Positions 43,125-51,064 of a DNA stretch of 64,000 nt are shown piece by piece. The DNA comes from Caldilineaceae bacterium (GTDB lineage: Bacteria; Chloroflexota; Anaerolineae; Caldilineales; Caldilineaceae), in contig JADLDO010000028.1 in the NCBI GenBank assembly GCA_020846635.1, forward strand, positions 806,001 to 870,000. The letters run 5' to 3'. The position numbers and the translations under genes are program-made. Each line of letters opens with the position of its first letter. Positions within the stretch are counted from its first letter, which is position 1. Under the pieces are notes generated by a model that was given only the letters and a program-made list of their open reading frames with translations, was not told where the DNA came from and did not search any database.

Positions 43125-43975
43125 GCCTTTCTCCTGATTTTTACCTTCCTGGCTTGTGGTTGAGATTGCCGGTAGCGCCGCACAGCCTGCGCCAATTCCG
43201 GGTTCGCTGCATACTCCTGCTGTACTGCGTTGATGAGATGCTCCAAGTGTCCAGCGTGCGCGGCTTCAGTGAGAATGGCGTGCCAGGTGTCCACGGCGCG
43301 CGCCGAAAAGTGAATACGTGCGCTGTCGAGATGCGCCTGGGCTGCCATCCGCCGCGCACTCGCCTCGTCGGGATAGAAGTGGGCCAGCACGTCGCGCAGT
43401 GGTCGCCAGGCAGTTTCCGAAGCGGTTGTCTCGGTAGCGCGGTCGATCTCTGCCAACAAGGTCTGCCATCCACCGGCCTCGGTTAGAAATTTCACCAAGT
43501 CATCGGCGCTCAGTTCTGCACCCGGCTTGACCCCACCTCCCTTGCTCTCCCCCTCCTTTGCGGTGAGCATTTGCGCGGCTGCGGTCTGATGGAAGTGCAG
43601 AAGGTCACGGAAAAAGAGGCGAAATGTCGGCAGCAATTGGCGCGCCTCCTCTTTGCTAAGTGTGGCGATGTCGGCATGGCGCAACACGCCATAGACCTGG
43701 TGCAGCAGTTCCGCCACCATCAGCAGCCGCTCATTCCCGGCAAGCGCCTGGCGGCAGAGTTCTGCGTCATACGCTGCTGCGCGCGCTTGCCATTGGCTAC
43801 GCTGGGCTGCCCGCCGCCAACTGCTGAGTTGTCCGTGGGCAGCCCCTTTTGCAAGACGGGTGGCAAAGCTGTGCGCGGCGGCAAGGGTGCGGTCGGGACC
43901 CATATAGAGGTAGATCCTGAAGCGGTCATACCATTCTTCCGTCTCACCGGCGTGTTGATCCCAATTTGTTGTCAT
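43121..43975 (-). CDS. Phage terminase small subunit-like protein
   Basis: A 284-residue protein beginning MTTNWDQHAGETEEWYDRF. The N-terminal 60 residues contain a helix-turn-helix-like segment ending WQARAAAYDAEL, typical of TerS proteins of phages in this phylum. The rest is helical and may mediate oligomerisation and contact with TerL. GGGAGAGGG precedes the ATG at 43975. It is the first gene of the cassette; 205 bp upstream begins the 11-bp repeat array, a likely binding target. Confidence 0.65.
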   Translation of the reverse strand: MTTNWDQHAGETEEWYDRFRIYLYMGPDRTLAAAHSFATRLAKGAAHGQLSSWRRAAQRSQWQARAAAYDAELCRQALAGNERLLMVAELLHQVYGVLRHADIATLSKEEARQLLPTFRLFFRDLLHFHQTAAAQMLTAKEGESKGGGVKPGAELSADDLVKFLTEAGGWQTLLAEIDRATETTASETAWRPLRDVLAHFYPDEASARRMAAQAHLDSARIHFSARAVDTWHAILTEAAHAGHLEHLINAVQQEYAANPELAQAVRRYRQSQPQARKVKIRRKA

Positions 43976-44180
43976 ACCCTCTCCCTGCCTCTCTTGACGA
44001 CACCGGCCATTGGGGCCGGGCGACTTTGCTTTGCTCCCGTGGATGCACCCACCTTGCCGCCGGTATGTTCGCCTTCTTTGGCCCGTCCTGAGGGGGCGAG
44101 GGTTTCCTGCGGCTCGATTGGGTGGGTGCATCTGTGTTTTAGATTAGAACAAATGTTCTGGTAAATCAAGAGGAAGAAAT

Positions 44181-44312
44181 GCGGAGGAAATGCGGCGATA
44201 ATGCGGAACAAACCCGGCGATAATCCGGCGATTATCCGGAACAAATGCGGCGATAATCCGGCGATAATGCGGAGGAAATGCGGCGGTTATCCGGCGATAA
44301 TGCGGCGATAAT
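44181..44312. repeat. Twelve tandem 11-bp repeats (SCGGCGATAAT)
   Basis: Exact 11-nt spacing without a gap. Units fall in two classes: (G/C)CGGCGATAAT (seven close copies) and (G/C)CGG(A)xxAAAY (four copies), with one GCGGCGGTTAT. A degenerate unit precedes it at 44170-44180. The period equals about one helical turn, so identical groups face the same side of the DNA. It lies just upstream of the TerS-like gene. Confidence 0.85.
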
Positions 44313-44344
44313 TCCCTACCAGGAGGAAAAATGGGAGAATAGAA

Positions 44345-44376
44345 AAGTCCTCTCGACAAATTTGTCGAGAGGACTT
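44345..44376 (-). terminator. 32-nt perfect palindrome, likely minus-strand terminator
   Basis: AAGTCCTCTCGACAAA is followed directly by its complement. On the minus strand it leads into TTTTCTATTCT, so it can end transcription coming from the phosphotransferase gene and insulate the cassette. Confidence 0.55.
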
Positions 44377-44399
44377 AAGAAAAAGAGAGATTCGTGACC

Positions 44400-44445
44400 A
44401 CCCTCCCGCGCCCAATGGGCCCCCGTCAGAAGCTTCCGGGAGGGT
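44400..44445. repeat. Copy 5 of the CCCTCCCGGAGG palindromic element
   Basis: ACCCTCCCG and CGGGAGGGT arms enclose GCGCCCAATGGGCCCCC. It lies 40 bp after the stop of the phosphotransferase gene. Confidence 0.65.
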
Positions 44446-44483
44446 TAACGCGGGGAGGGTTGCCGCGCGGATAATATCAGACC

Positions 44484-45581
44484 CTACGCTCCAAACAATT
44501 CGCTAATCCTGCCCTTCTGCATTGCCTCTGCTGCCATCAGCCCGCAGGCTGCCACCGCGCCACCCAAGCGGGCAAAGCGCGGGTCTTGGCTTTGCCCTTG
44601 TTGATAGCGATGATAGATTTGCTGGAGAATCACGCCGACCTTTACCAGCCCGTAGACATAATAAAAGAGCGGATCAAAGGCCGGCTGACCACTCGCTTTT
44701 GTGTAACGCTCCACCACTTCCGCGCGGGTGGGGTTCCCCGGCAGCGTCGTCAGCCCAAACATTTCCACCAACGCCGGTGGATCGCCCGGCTCCATCCAAT
44801 AGGCGAGCGTTGTCCCCAGGTCGAGCAGGGGATCGCCGAGGGTACACATTTCCCAATCCAGCACAGCGACCAGCCGTGTGAGGTCGTCCCCATCGAGGAT
44901 GAGGTTATCGTGCTTGTAGTCGTTGTGAATCAAAGCTGCGCCCGATTCGGCTGGCTGATGCTCGGCAAGCCAACCCATTGCCCGCTCTAAATCGGGTAAA
45001 GGATCGGTCTGGGCGGCTTGATAGCGACGTGTCCAGCCCTGCACTTGGCGCGTGACATAGCCCGCTGGTTTGCCGAGATCGGCTAGCCCGGCGGCGGTAT
45101 AGTCGAGCGCATGGATGGCGGCGAGGTTGTCGATGATGTTGGCTGCAAGGCGCGCTGCGGTTTCGGGTTCAAGGGTGGGGCGGTGCGGGTCGTCAACACG
45201 CAGCACGACACCCTGTATCCGATCCATCAGATAAAAAGGCGCGCCGATGATCTTGGGGTCTTGGCAGTAGAGCAGCACGCGCGGCACATGGGCATAGACC
45301 TTCGCCAGCCCGGTCAGCACCCGCACTTCGCGCCCCATATCGTGCGCGGTGGCAATGTTCGCGCCAGGTGGCGGGCGGCGCAGCACGATTTCATGCTCGC
45401 CAACACCGATCAGATAGGTAAGGTTAGAGTAGCCGCGGGCAAATTGAGCAACCGTAATTTCATCATCAAAGGCGTCGCGCAGGTGCGGCAGTTCCGTAAA
45501 GAGAAAGGGTGCCAATGCTGCCATCGGCAATTCCTCTCCCGCGCGCACCGCATCCGCGCCATCGCTTTCCAGATCATGCAT
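44484..45581 (-). CDS. Aminoglycoside-phosphotransferase-fold kinase (ACAD10/11-like)
   Basis: A 365-residue APH-family kinase. Nucleotide-binding strands at the start (FARGYSNLTYLIG, HEIVLRRPPPG) are followed by the catalytic LIHNDYKHDNLILDGD and VLDWEMCTLGDPLLDLG. Members near acyl-CoA dehydrogenases phosphorylate hydroxyacyl-CoAs or small alcohols. The start is immediately after the VOC stop (0-bp spacing), so the two are coupled. Confidence 0.8.
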   Translation of the reverse strand: MHDLESDGADAVRAGEELPMAALAPFLFTELPHLRDAFDDEITVAQFARGYSNLTYLIGVGEHEIVLRRPPPGANIATAHDMGREVRVLTGLAKVYAHVPRVLLYCQDPKIIGAPFYLMDRIQGVVLRVDDPHRPTLEPETAARLAANIIDNLAAIHALDYTAAGLADLGKPAGYVTRQVQGWTRRYQAAQTDPLPDLERAMGWLAEHQPAESGAALIHNDYKHDNLILDGDDLTRLVAVLDWEMCTLGDPLLDLGTTLAYWMEPGDPPALVEMFGLTTLPGNPTRAEVVERYTKASGQPAFDPLFYYVYGLVKVGVILQQIYHRYQQGQSQDPRFARLGGAVAACGLMAAEAMQKGRISELFGA

Positions 45582-45977
45582 CTATACAGCCTTTTCCAGG
45601 GGTACGAATAAGTCAACGAGGTAGTTGTCGGGGTCCAGCATAATCGCATAGCGTTGGCCCCAAAAAGCATCCCAGGGTTCTTTGTGCCCGTGATACCCTT
45701 CTGCCACCAGTGCATAATAGAGGCTATCAACCTCAGCGGGGGAATCACAGAGAAACGCCAGGGAAGGCTGGGGTGTGCTGGCGGGCTGGTAGTCGGGGGC
45801 AAAGCTGTGGATGACCGCGAGCGTATCCCAGGCAATGCGAAAGCCGCCGGGCAGCGTGACCTCCACATGGCCTTCTTGATCGGCCTCCGGTGGAATCTCC
45901 ATACCCAAGCGCCGGTAGAAGCGCAGCGATTTTGCCATGTCGCGCACGATGATGCCCATTAGATCCGGTTTTGCCAT
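45582..45977 (-). CDS. VOC/glyoxalase-family protein
   Basis: A 131-residue single VOC domain. It has DLMGIIVRDMAKSLRFYRRLG at the start and a terminal GQRYAIMLDPDNYLVDLFVP strand. It may isomerise, cleave or bind a small compound. GTCAGGAGAC precedes the ATG at 45977. It is located between an aldolase and a kinase gene on the same strand. Confidence 0.8.
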   Translation of the reverse strand: MAKPDLMGIIVRDMAKSLRFYRRLGMEIPPEADQEGHVEVTLPGGFRIAWDTLAVIHSFAPDYQPASTPQPSLAFLCDSPAEVDSLYYALVAEGYHGHKEPWDAFWGQRYAIMLDPDNYLVDLFVPLEKAV

Positions 45978-46056
45978 GATTGTCTCCTGACGCGGATTGT
46001 CTCCTGATGCGATATGGACTGTTCTGTACCCTTGCAAGTGGACTCTTTGCCAATGG

Positions 46057-46947
46057 CTAAACCGGCATCGTGCGACCTGTCTTCTGTCGCCCATACTCTG
46101 CCCACTGCCTGTTGGGCGCTCCCATCATCCTCACGCCCAGCACATCCACGGAGTGGTCAAGACGCTGCTCCATCGTCATGCTAGGGTCAGCCCAACTGGA
46201 GTAGAAGCAGATGCCGCGCCGGTCGAGGGCGGCTTTCACCTGGTCGCGCGCCTCATTCATGATCGGCGGATAGGGAGGGTCATGCGCGTCAGGCTCGCCA
46301 AACGACATGCCCATGTCGCCTGGGCCCCACTCGGCAAACCCAATGCCAGGCACATCAGCAATGGCCTCGACGTTGGGGAGGCAGTGCCGATCCTCGATCT
46401 TCAAGCCGAGCAGCAGTTCCCCTTCCGGGTTCAAGGGCCACGGATCGGCGACCCTGGCATACTCCGCGCTGGAGAGTCCCCAAATGTCGCAGGCCGGATG
46501 CTGTCCCCCTGCCCCTCGTAGCCCTTCGCCAATCACCTCGCGGCCAAGCGCTTGGAAGGGGTAACGGGTGATCTGCACAAAGGCCTTCACCGCTTCTGCT
46601 GTGCGCGTGTGCGTATGGAGAATCCCATGCACACCCGCGGTCAATACGTGACGTGCCTGCCAGGCGTTATAGCGCACTTCTTCTGGTGTGATGGCGTTGG
46701 AGGGGAGGGTACAGACGACGGTCGGCGTTAGATGCCCGCTCGCCGTAGGCCCGCCATCCTTAAGCCCGCGCATATAGCTCGTCAACCCAACCGTGTCAAA
46801 GGGGTGATGCTCGAAGTCGATGAGCATCATATCGGCCCACGTCTTGGCATCTTTCAAGCCTGCTTCATAGGTCAGTTGGGTCGGGTGAGTTGCATAACAG
46901 GGCTGGCCCTGTTCGAGTAGGGCAATGCACTTGTTGATCTTTGCCAT
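46057..46947 (-). CDS. HpcH/HpaI-type aldolase (second copy)
   Basis: A 296-residue paralogue of the 6207-7088 protein, with the same order of blocks (TYEAGLKDAKTWADMM, RVADPWPLNPEGELLLGLKI, FAEWGPGDMGMSFG). The Glu metal ligand is in LGLKIEDRH and the Asp in GPGDM. It would cleave or form a 2-keto-3-deoxy acid. GAAAGGGA precedes the ATG at 46947. It heads an apparent operon with the VOC and kinase genes. Confidence 0.8.
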   Translation of the reverse strand: MAKINKCIALLEQGQPCYATHPTQLTYEAGLKDAKTWADMMLIDFEHHPFDTVGLTSYMRGLKDGGPTASGHLTPTVVCTLPSNAITPEEVRYNAWQARHVLTAGVHGILHTHTRTAEAVKAFVQITRYPFQALGREVIGEGLRGAGGQHPACDIWGLSSAEYARVADPWPLNPEGELLLGLKIEDRHCLPNVEAIADVPGIGFAEWGPGDMGMSFGEPDAHDPPYPPIMNEARDQVKAALDRRGICFYSSWADPSMTMEQRLDHSVDVLGVRMMGAPNRQWAEYGRQKTGRTMPV

Positions 46948-47199
46948 CGCTGATTCCCTTTCGACTTGAGAGAGGGTGGGAACTTGACGTACTACGCCGC
47001 GGGGAAACATGACATAGCGGCGGCCCTTATCTTAGGCGATGCGGCGATCTTTGTCTAACATAGGCTGCGGACAGGGTGCGTTTCAATTTTGGGCGCGCGG
47101 TGGGGTCATATTGCTCCATCGCGATGCCGCGACTACAATGATCATGGCCCGTGAAGTAAGTTTTTCGCTAGTGCCTTCACAGTGTAAGGATATTGCCCC

Positions 47200-49458
47200 A
47201 TGCAGCATGCGCCGCTGGTTCGTGGCTCGGAACAAGTAGAATGGGATGATCTGCGCGGCAAGCTGGCTGCAGAATGTGCGCTGGGGTTGATGCTCTGTGG
47301 CTGGATCGCAGGGTGGTACTTGCTCGACCGTCCCAACGCAGGCTTGATGCTGGTTTTGCTGGCAATGGCATTGATCGGTCTGGGCGCATGGCTCTGGAGT
47401 CGCTCCACCAGCCATCCCCAGCAAAGCGCCCTCCTGTTAACAGCCATCACCTTTGGCTCGGTCTGCATAGCCTGGTACAGCCTGCAATTGCCCGCGCTGG
47501 TCTATGTCTTCGCCATCCCGGTGATGCTCGCTGCGCTCTTGTTGCGATCCTGGACAACGCTCGTCGTGGGTGCAGGCGTATGGTTGGTGGTCTACGGGCC
47601 TTTAGCCCCCTCGGTTATGGTTGATAGCTCGGCGAGCGCGCTGCTCATCCTGCTCTGCGCTTTCCAGGTCACCGTCATGCGCGCCGTTCGCAAGCACCTG
47701 ACGCAGACGCAGCGCTACCAGGCGCACGCCGTTACCCTGGTCGAAAAGGCGCGTATGCACCAAGAGGAGGTGAAGCGGCTCAACAAGTCGCTGGGCCTTG
47801 CCTACTCGCTCTTGCGGCGGCGCACCCAAGAGCTTGCCACTGCCCGCCAAGAGGCAGAGAACGCGCTGCGCATGAAGGAGCAATTCGCCGTCTATGTCAG
47901 CCACGAATTGCGTACGCCGCTCAACATCATGCTAGGCTTTTTAGAGATTTTGCAGCGTTACCCAGAGGTCTATGGCGATGTGCAATGGACACCTACGCTG
48001 CGCCGCGATATTGGCGAAATCCAACGAAGCGCCCGTCACTTGTTCGACCTGGTCAATGATCTGCTGGATCTGGCGCGCATTGATGCCGTAAAGATGCCCA
48101 TCCACCGCGAGTCGTGCCGCCTCGAAGATGTTCTGTCCGAAGCGATGGACTTGATGGGGCGACTGCTTGTGCAAAAGCCGGTACAACTGCGGCTGACCAT
48201 CGACGGCACACTGCCTACCCTCTACATTGACCGCACACGTATCCGCCAGGTGTTCCTCAACTTGCTGGCGAACGCGAGCCGCTTCACCCATGTCGGCGAG
48301 ATTCATCTCCACGCCGCGCCACGCGTGGATGAGATCATTATCGCTGTGCGCGACACAGGCATCGGCATTGCGCCGGATCAACTTCTGCTTCTTTTCGATG
48401 ACTATTCCCAAGTAGCACAACCGGGCCAAACCACTGGTCAAACGAACAATGGCAAGGGGTTGGGGCTGGCGATTGCCAAACGCTTTGTACAGATGCATGG
48501 CGGGCGCATTTGGGCCGAAAGCCAGGTCGGCAAGGGCAGCACCTTCTTCGTGGCGATCCCAATGACCACTGTGCAGGTTGCGCCCGCAGTGCGCCACTCG
48601 CACATCGCCCCCATACCGGAAATGCAGCAGCATCTACTGGTTATTGACCCTGACCCGGCTGCAGCGGCCTACCTGCGCCGCCAACTGGATAGCTTCCGCG
48701 TGACCCCTGTCGTCGATTTAGAGGAGGCACGCCGTTTCGTGCTGGAGCAGCGCCCCGACGCGGTCATCTACAATGTTCCGCCCGACCTCAGCGAGGCAGG
48801 GCGCGAGATCGGGCTGACGACGCCATCGCCGATCTTGCCCGAAGGTGTGCCGCTGATCCAGTGTACATTGCCCGTGGGCAGTTGGCTCTTGCAGGGAGAC
48901 TACTTTGATGGCTGGCTGGTCAAGCCGGTCGAGAGCCGCAAGCTGCTTCAACTGCTGGATCGCTATTGCCCACCCCACGGCAAAATCCTACTGGCGGATG
49001 ATGACCGCAGTTTCGTGCAGTTGGTACAGCGCATCCTCCAAGCCGCAGGCTGCTCCTACCGGCTCGATTGGGCCTATAGCCTGGAGGAGGGGATGGCAAA
49101 GGTGGCAGGCGCATCACCCGACCTGATGCTCGTTGATATTGCGCTGGCAGGGAGTGATGGACGACGCCTGGCACAATACCTGCGCCAGCGCGAGGCGCAG
49201 CACGAATGGGCCAACGGGGCAAGGACTGAAGAAAGTGGCGAAAGCACAATCCCGATTGTCGCCATCAGTTCCTTCGCCCCAGGGATACATGGCAATTCCA
49301 TGCGCTCATGCAGTTTTGGCCTCACGCGCAAAGAGGGATTCAGCGAGAGCGAGCTGCTTGAACTCATCGTCCAAAGCGCGCGCCAAGTCCGTCCCCGCTA
49401 TGCCCCCTGGTCAAACGATGCAATCCTGGCGCTAGAGACGAACGGAAACGGGGCATAG
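47200..49458 (+). CDS. Membrane hybrid histidine kinase
   Basis: A 752-residue kinase. Five or six membrane helices (residues about 20-170), a coiled coil, HisKA (VSHELRTPLNIMLGFLEIL), HATPase_c (NLLANASRFT, GIGIAPD, GKGLGLAIAK), a degenerate receiver-like region (residues about 480-590) and a C-terminal receiver (LLADDDRSFV, LMLVDIALAGSDG) in which the late Lys region is altered. It ends 2 bp from the convergent stop of the response regulator at 49461. Confidence 0.9.
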   Translation: MQHAPLVRGSEQVEWDDLRGKLAAECALGLMLCGWIAGWYLLDRPNAGLMLVLLAMALIGLGAWLWSRSTSHPQQSALLLTAITFGSVCIAWYSLQLPALVYVFAIPVMLAALLLRSWTTLVVGAGVWLVVYGPLAPSVMVDSSASALLILLCAFQVTVMRAVRKHLTQTQRYQAHAVTLVEKARMHQEEVKRLNKSLGLAYSLLRRRTQELATARQEAENALRMKEQFAVYVSHELRTPLNIMLGFLEILQRYPEVYGDVQWTPTLRRDIGEIQRSARHLFDLVNDLLDLARIDAVKMPIHRESCRLEDVLSEAMDLMGRLLVQKPVQLRLTIDGTLPTLYIDRTRIRQVFLNLLANASRFTHVGEIHLHAAPRVDEIIIAVRDTGIGIAPDQLLLLFDDYSQVAQPGQTTGQTNNGKGLGLAIAKRFVQMHGGRIWAESQVGKGSTFFVAIPMTTVQVAPAVRHSHIAPIPEMQQHLLVIDPDPAAAAYLRRQLDSFRVTPVVDLEEARRFVLEQRPDAVIYNVPPDLSEAGREIGLTTPSPILPEGVPLIQCTLPVGSWLLQGDYFDGWLVKPVESRKLLQLLDRYCPPHGKILLADDDRSFVQLVQRILQAAGCSYRLDWAYSLEEGMAKVAGASPDLMLVDIALAGSDGRRLAQYLRQREAQHEWANGARTEESGESTIPIVAISSFAPGIHGNSMRSCSFGLTRKEGFSESELLELIVQSARQVRPRYAPWSNDAILALETNGNGA

Positions 49459-49460
49459 CA

Positions 49461-50684
49461 CTACGTCACCTGCTGCAATGCCTCCACCAATTCCAGCCGC
49501 GACAGCGGCTTCTTGAGCGAGATCGCTGCGCCCAGGGCCGTCGCCAGTTCGGGATCGTTGATCACCGAGCAGATAATGACGGGGATATGGGCCACTTCGG
49601 GCGTGGCGCGCAGGGCTTGCAGCACGCTCCACCCATCCATGCCCGGCATCAGCACATCTAGAATGATGGCGCTGGGACGCAGCTCTTGCACTTTGGCGAA
49701 GGTGTCGGCTGGGTCTGCGAGCAGGGTGGGCCGCCAGGGCGTGCCCTGTAAATAGCGTTGGTAGAGCTCACTGACGCCGGGATTGTCTTCGACAATTAAG
49801 ATTGGCTGGCTGTCAACGCTGGCGGGCAAGGCGTTAAAACGGATGATCACCTCGTGATTTTGTGTCTCAGACGGATGGGCAACACTCGTCATCTCCAACA
49901 GTTGCGCCATTAATAGCGCGTTTTGCAGCAGCGGGTTCTCCCAGGCAAAGCCCTCGCCATCGCCGCTGATCCGTACCTCGGCATGTTGCCGCTGCTGGCG
50001 CGTGCGCACAACAAGAAGTTGGCCGTAGGCGCTCTGTTGAATGAGCGCGCTCAACAATTGAATCAACATCTCTTTGGCAATGCTGGGCGTGGCTGTAATG
50101 GCAACCGGTTGCGGCGGGCGTTGGTAATGCAGGCTGACCCTTTTCTGGTCGGCCAAAGCCTGCACCATCGTCACCGCGCTTTGCAGGAGTTCTCCCAGTT
50201 CAACCACATCCTGGTGAAGGGTCAGCGTACCGAGTTCGGCTTGAAAGGCAGTGGCGGGGCTGTGGTGCTGCTTGTCATCATAAGGCCCGGCATACGCAGG
50301 CGTTTGCTTCGTATCCAACAGCGCCGCCAACTCCTCCTCGGCGCGGCGCAGATCGCGGTAGATTTGGCGGCTGCCCACCGCGAGCCGGTCGGCAATCTCG
50401 TCAACCGTCAGGCTGGAGACATAGCGCAGCGACAACACTTCATAGCTGCGTCCGCTTGCCGCCTGGTGGGGCAGCAGAGAACGCACAGGACGCAGCGCTT
50501 CAATGGCGTCGAGCAAGAGGCTGCGTAGCGCCTGGGCGCGCTGGACAACCCCGGCATCCGGCTCGACAAAGCGACCGCTTTGGGCTAGCGGGGTATTGGC
50601 TAATTCAACGTTGGCGTAGAGACTTTCCAACGCCTCGCGCACATGCTGCGCGTTCATGGGTTCGATCTTGTCCAGTTTATTCAT
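49461..50684 (-). CDS. Response regulator with HTH, HATPase-like and receiver domains
   Basis: A 407-residue protein in unusual order. Residues about 70-125 form a sigma-region-4/LuxR-like HTH (VLSLRYVSSLTVDEIADRLA, VGSRQIYRDLRRAEEEL). Residues about 165-270 look like a stripped HATPase_c-type module (LIQLLSALIQQSAYG, VRISGDGEGFAW) without clear N, G1 or G2 boxes. The C-terminus is an intact receiver (LIVEDNPGVSEL, ILDVLMPGMDGW, SLKKPLS). AGGG precedes the ATG, and direct repeats lie upstream (50704-50736). It is likely the partner of the kinase at 47200-49458. Confidence 0.75.
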   Translation of the reverse strand: MNKLDKIEPMNAQHVREALESLYANVELANTPLAQSGRFVEPDAGVVQRAQALRSLLLDAIEALRPVRSLLPHQAASGRSYEVLSLRYVSSLTVDEIADRLAVGSRQIYRDLRRAEEELAALLDTKQTPAYAGPYDDKQHHSPATAFQAELGTLTLHQDVVELGELLQSAVTMVQALADQKRVSLHYQRPPQPVAITATPSIAKEMLIQLLSALIQQSAYGQLLVVRTRQQRQHAEVRISGDGEGFAWENPLLQNALLMAQLLEMTSVAHPSETQNHEVIIRFNALPASVDSQPILIVEDNPGVSELYQRYLQGTPWRPTLLADPADTFAKVQELRPSAIILDVLMPGMDGWSVLQALRATPEVAHIPVIICSVINDPELATALGAAISLKKPLSRLELVEALQQVT

Positions 50685-50703
50685 AAGTTGCCCTACGGTA
50701 CAA

Positions 50704-50736
50704 CCATGTCAAAACTATGTCAAAAGCATGTCAACA
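50704..50736. promoter_or_regulatory. Three 11-bp direct repeats with TGTCA cores (Pho-box-like)
   Basis: CCATGTCAAAA, CTATGTCAAAA and GCATGTCAACA lie head to tail. TGTCA at 11-bp spacing is the arrangement bound by PhoB/OmpR-type winged-helix regulators. On the minus strand each unit reads TTGACA, so they can also act as -35 elements for the response regulator gene, whose ATG is 20 bp away. Confidence 0.55.
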
Positions 50737-50772
50737 AAAGCTGTGCCGCGCATGATAGGCTAGCGTCTAATC

Positions 50773-50826
50773 TGTTGGTACCAACATCGACCTGTCCAAT
50801 ATCAACACGCCTAATATCAACATGTA
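50773..50826. promoter_or_regulatory. Palindrome plus three 15-bp direct repeats
   Basis: TGTTGGTACCAACA (50773-50786) is a perfect 14-bp palindrome. It runs into CAACATCGACCTGTC, CAATATCAACACGCC and TAATATCAACATGTA, three diverged 15-bp units. They are candidate operators for the ABC importer. Confidence 0.5.
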
Positions 50827-51064
50827 TAGTAGACGCCGCCTTGCAAGACGCGGCCCGGTGTGGCGCACATACTCTTCGCGTTCATGCCCTTCGGTTTCTC
50901 TTGAGCAATGCTCACATACTTGTACACATTTCGCCCGGTTGCAGATTCGTTGCAGGCTGGATAGTCTAGCCTGGGGATGTGGGATTGTCCTGTTCCGACT
51001 TAGCGATTGAATCCTCAGTTTTTTCCGTAGTTCATTTCGAAGCTCATTCTAAGGAGAAGACCTA

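Larger units (their letters stand above)
43976..44483. other. Non-coding region upstream of the phage cassette
   Basis: This 508-bp region holds a twelve-unit 11-bp direct-repeat array (44181-44312), a 32-nt perfect palindrome (44345-44376) and copy 5 of the CCCTCCCGGAGG element (44400-44445). A direct pair of roughly 15 nt (GGTGGGTGCATC-like) flanks 44040-44130 in inverted orientation. No gene is supported. Confidence 0.7.
50685..51064. promoter_or_regulatory. Divergent regulatory region with repeat arrays
   Basis: This 380-bp region separates the response regulator and the ABC importer. It has 3 x 11-bp repeats (50704-50736), a palindrome (50773-50786) and 3 x 15-bp repeats (50782-50826). 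The remainder up to the binding-protein start shows no further repeats; AAGGAGAAGA precedes the ATG at 51065. Confidence 0.6.

Noticed and set aside
44144..44359. A 71-codon frame with RRIIAAF repeats through the 11-bp array
   Set aside because: The array period is 11, not a multiple of 3, so the apparent protein repeat arises from the DNA repeat; there is no ribosome site.
34681..44483. Attachment sites for an integrated prophage
   Set aside because: No tRNA, integrase or convincing long direct repeat was found at either edge; the shared elements are dispersed repeats that also occur elsewhere.
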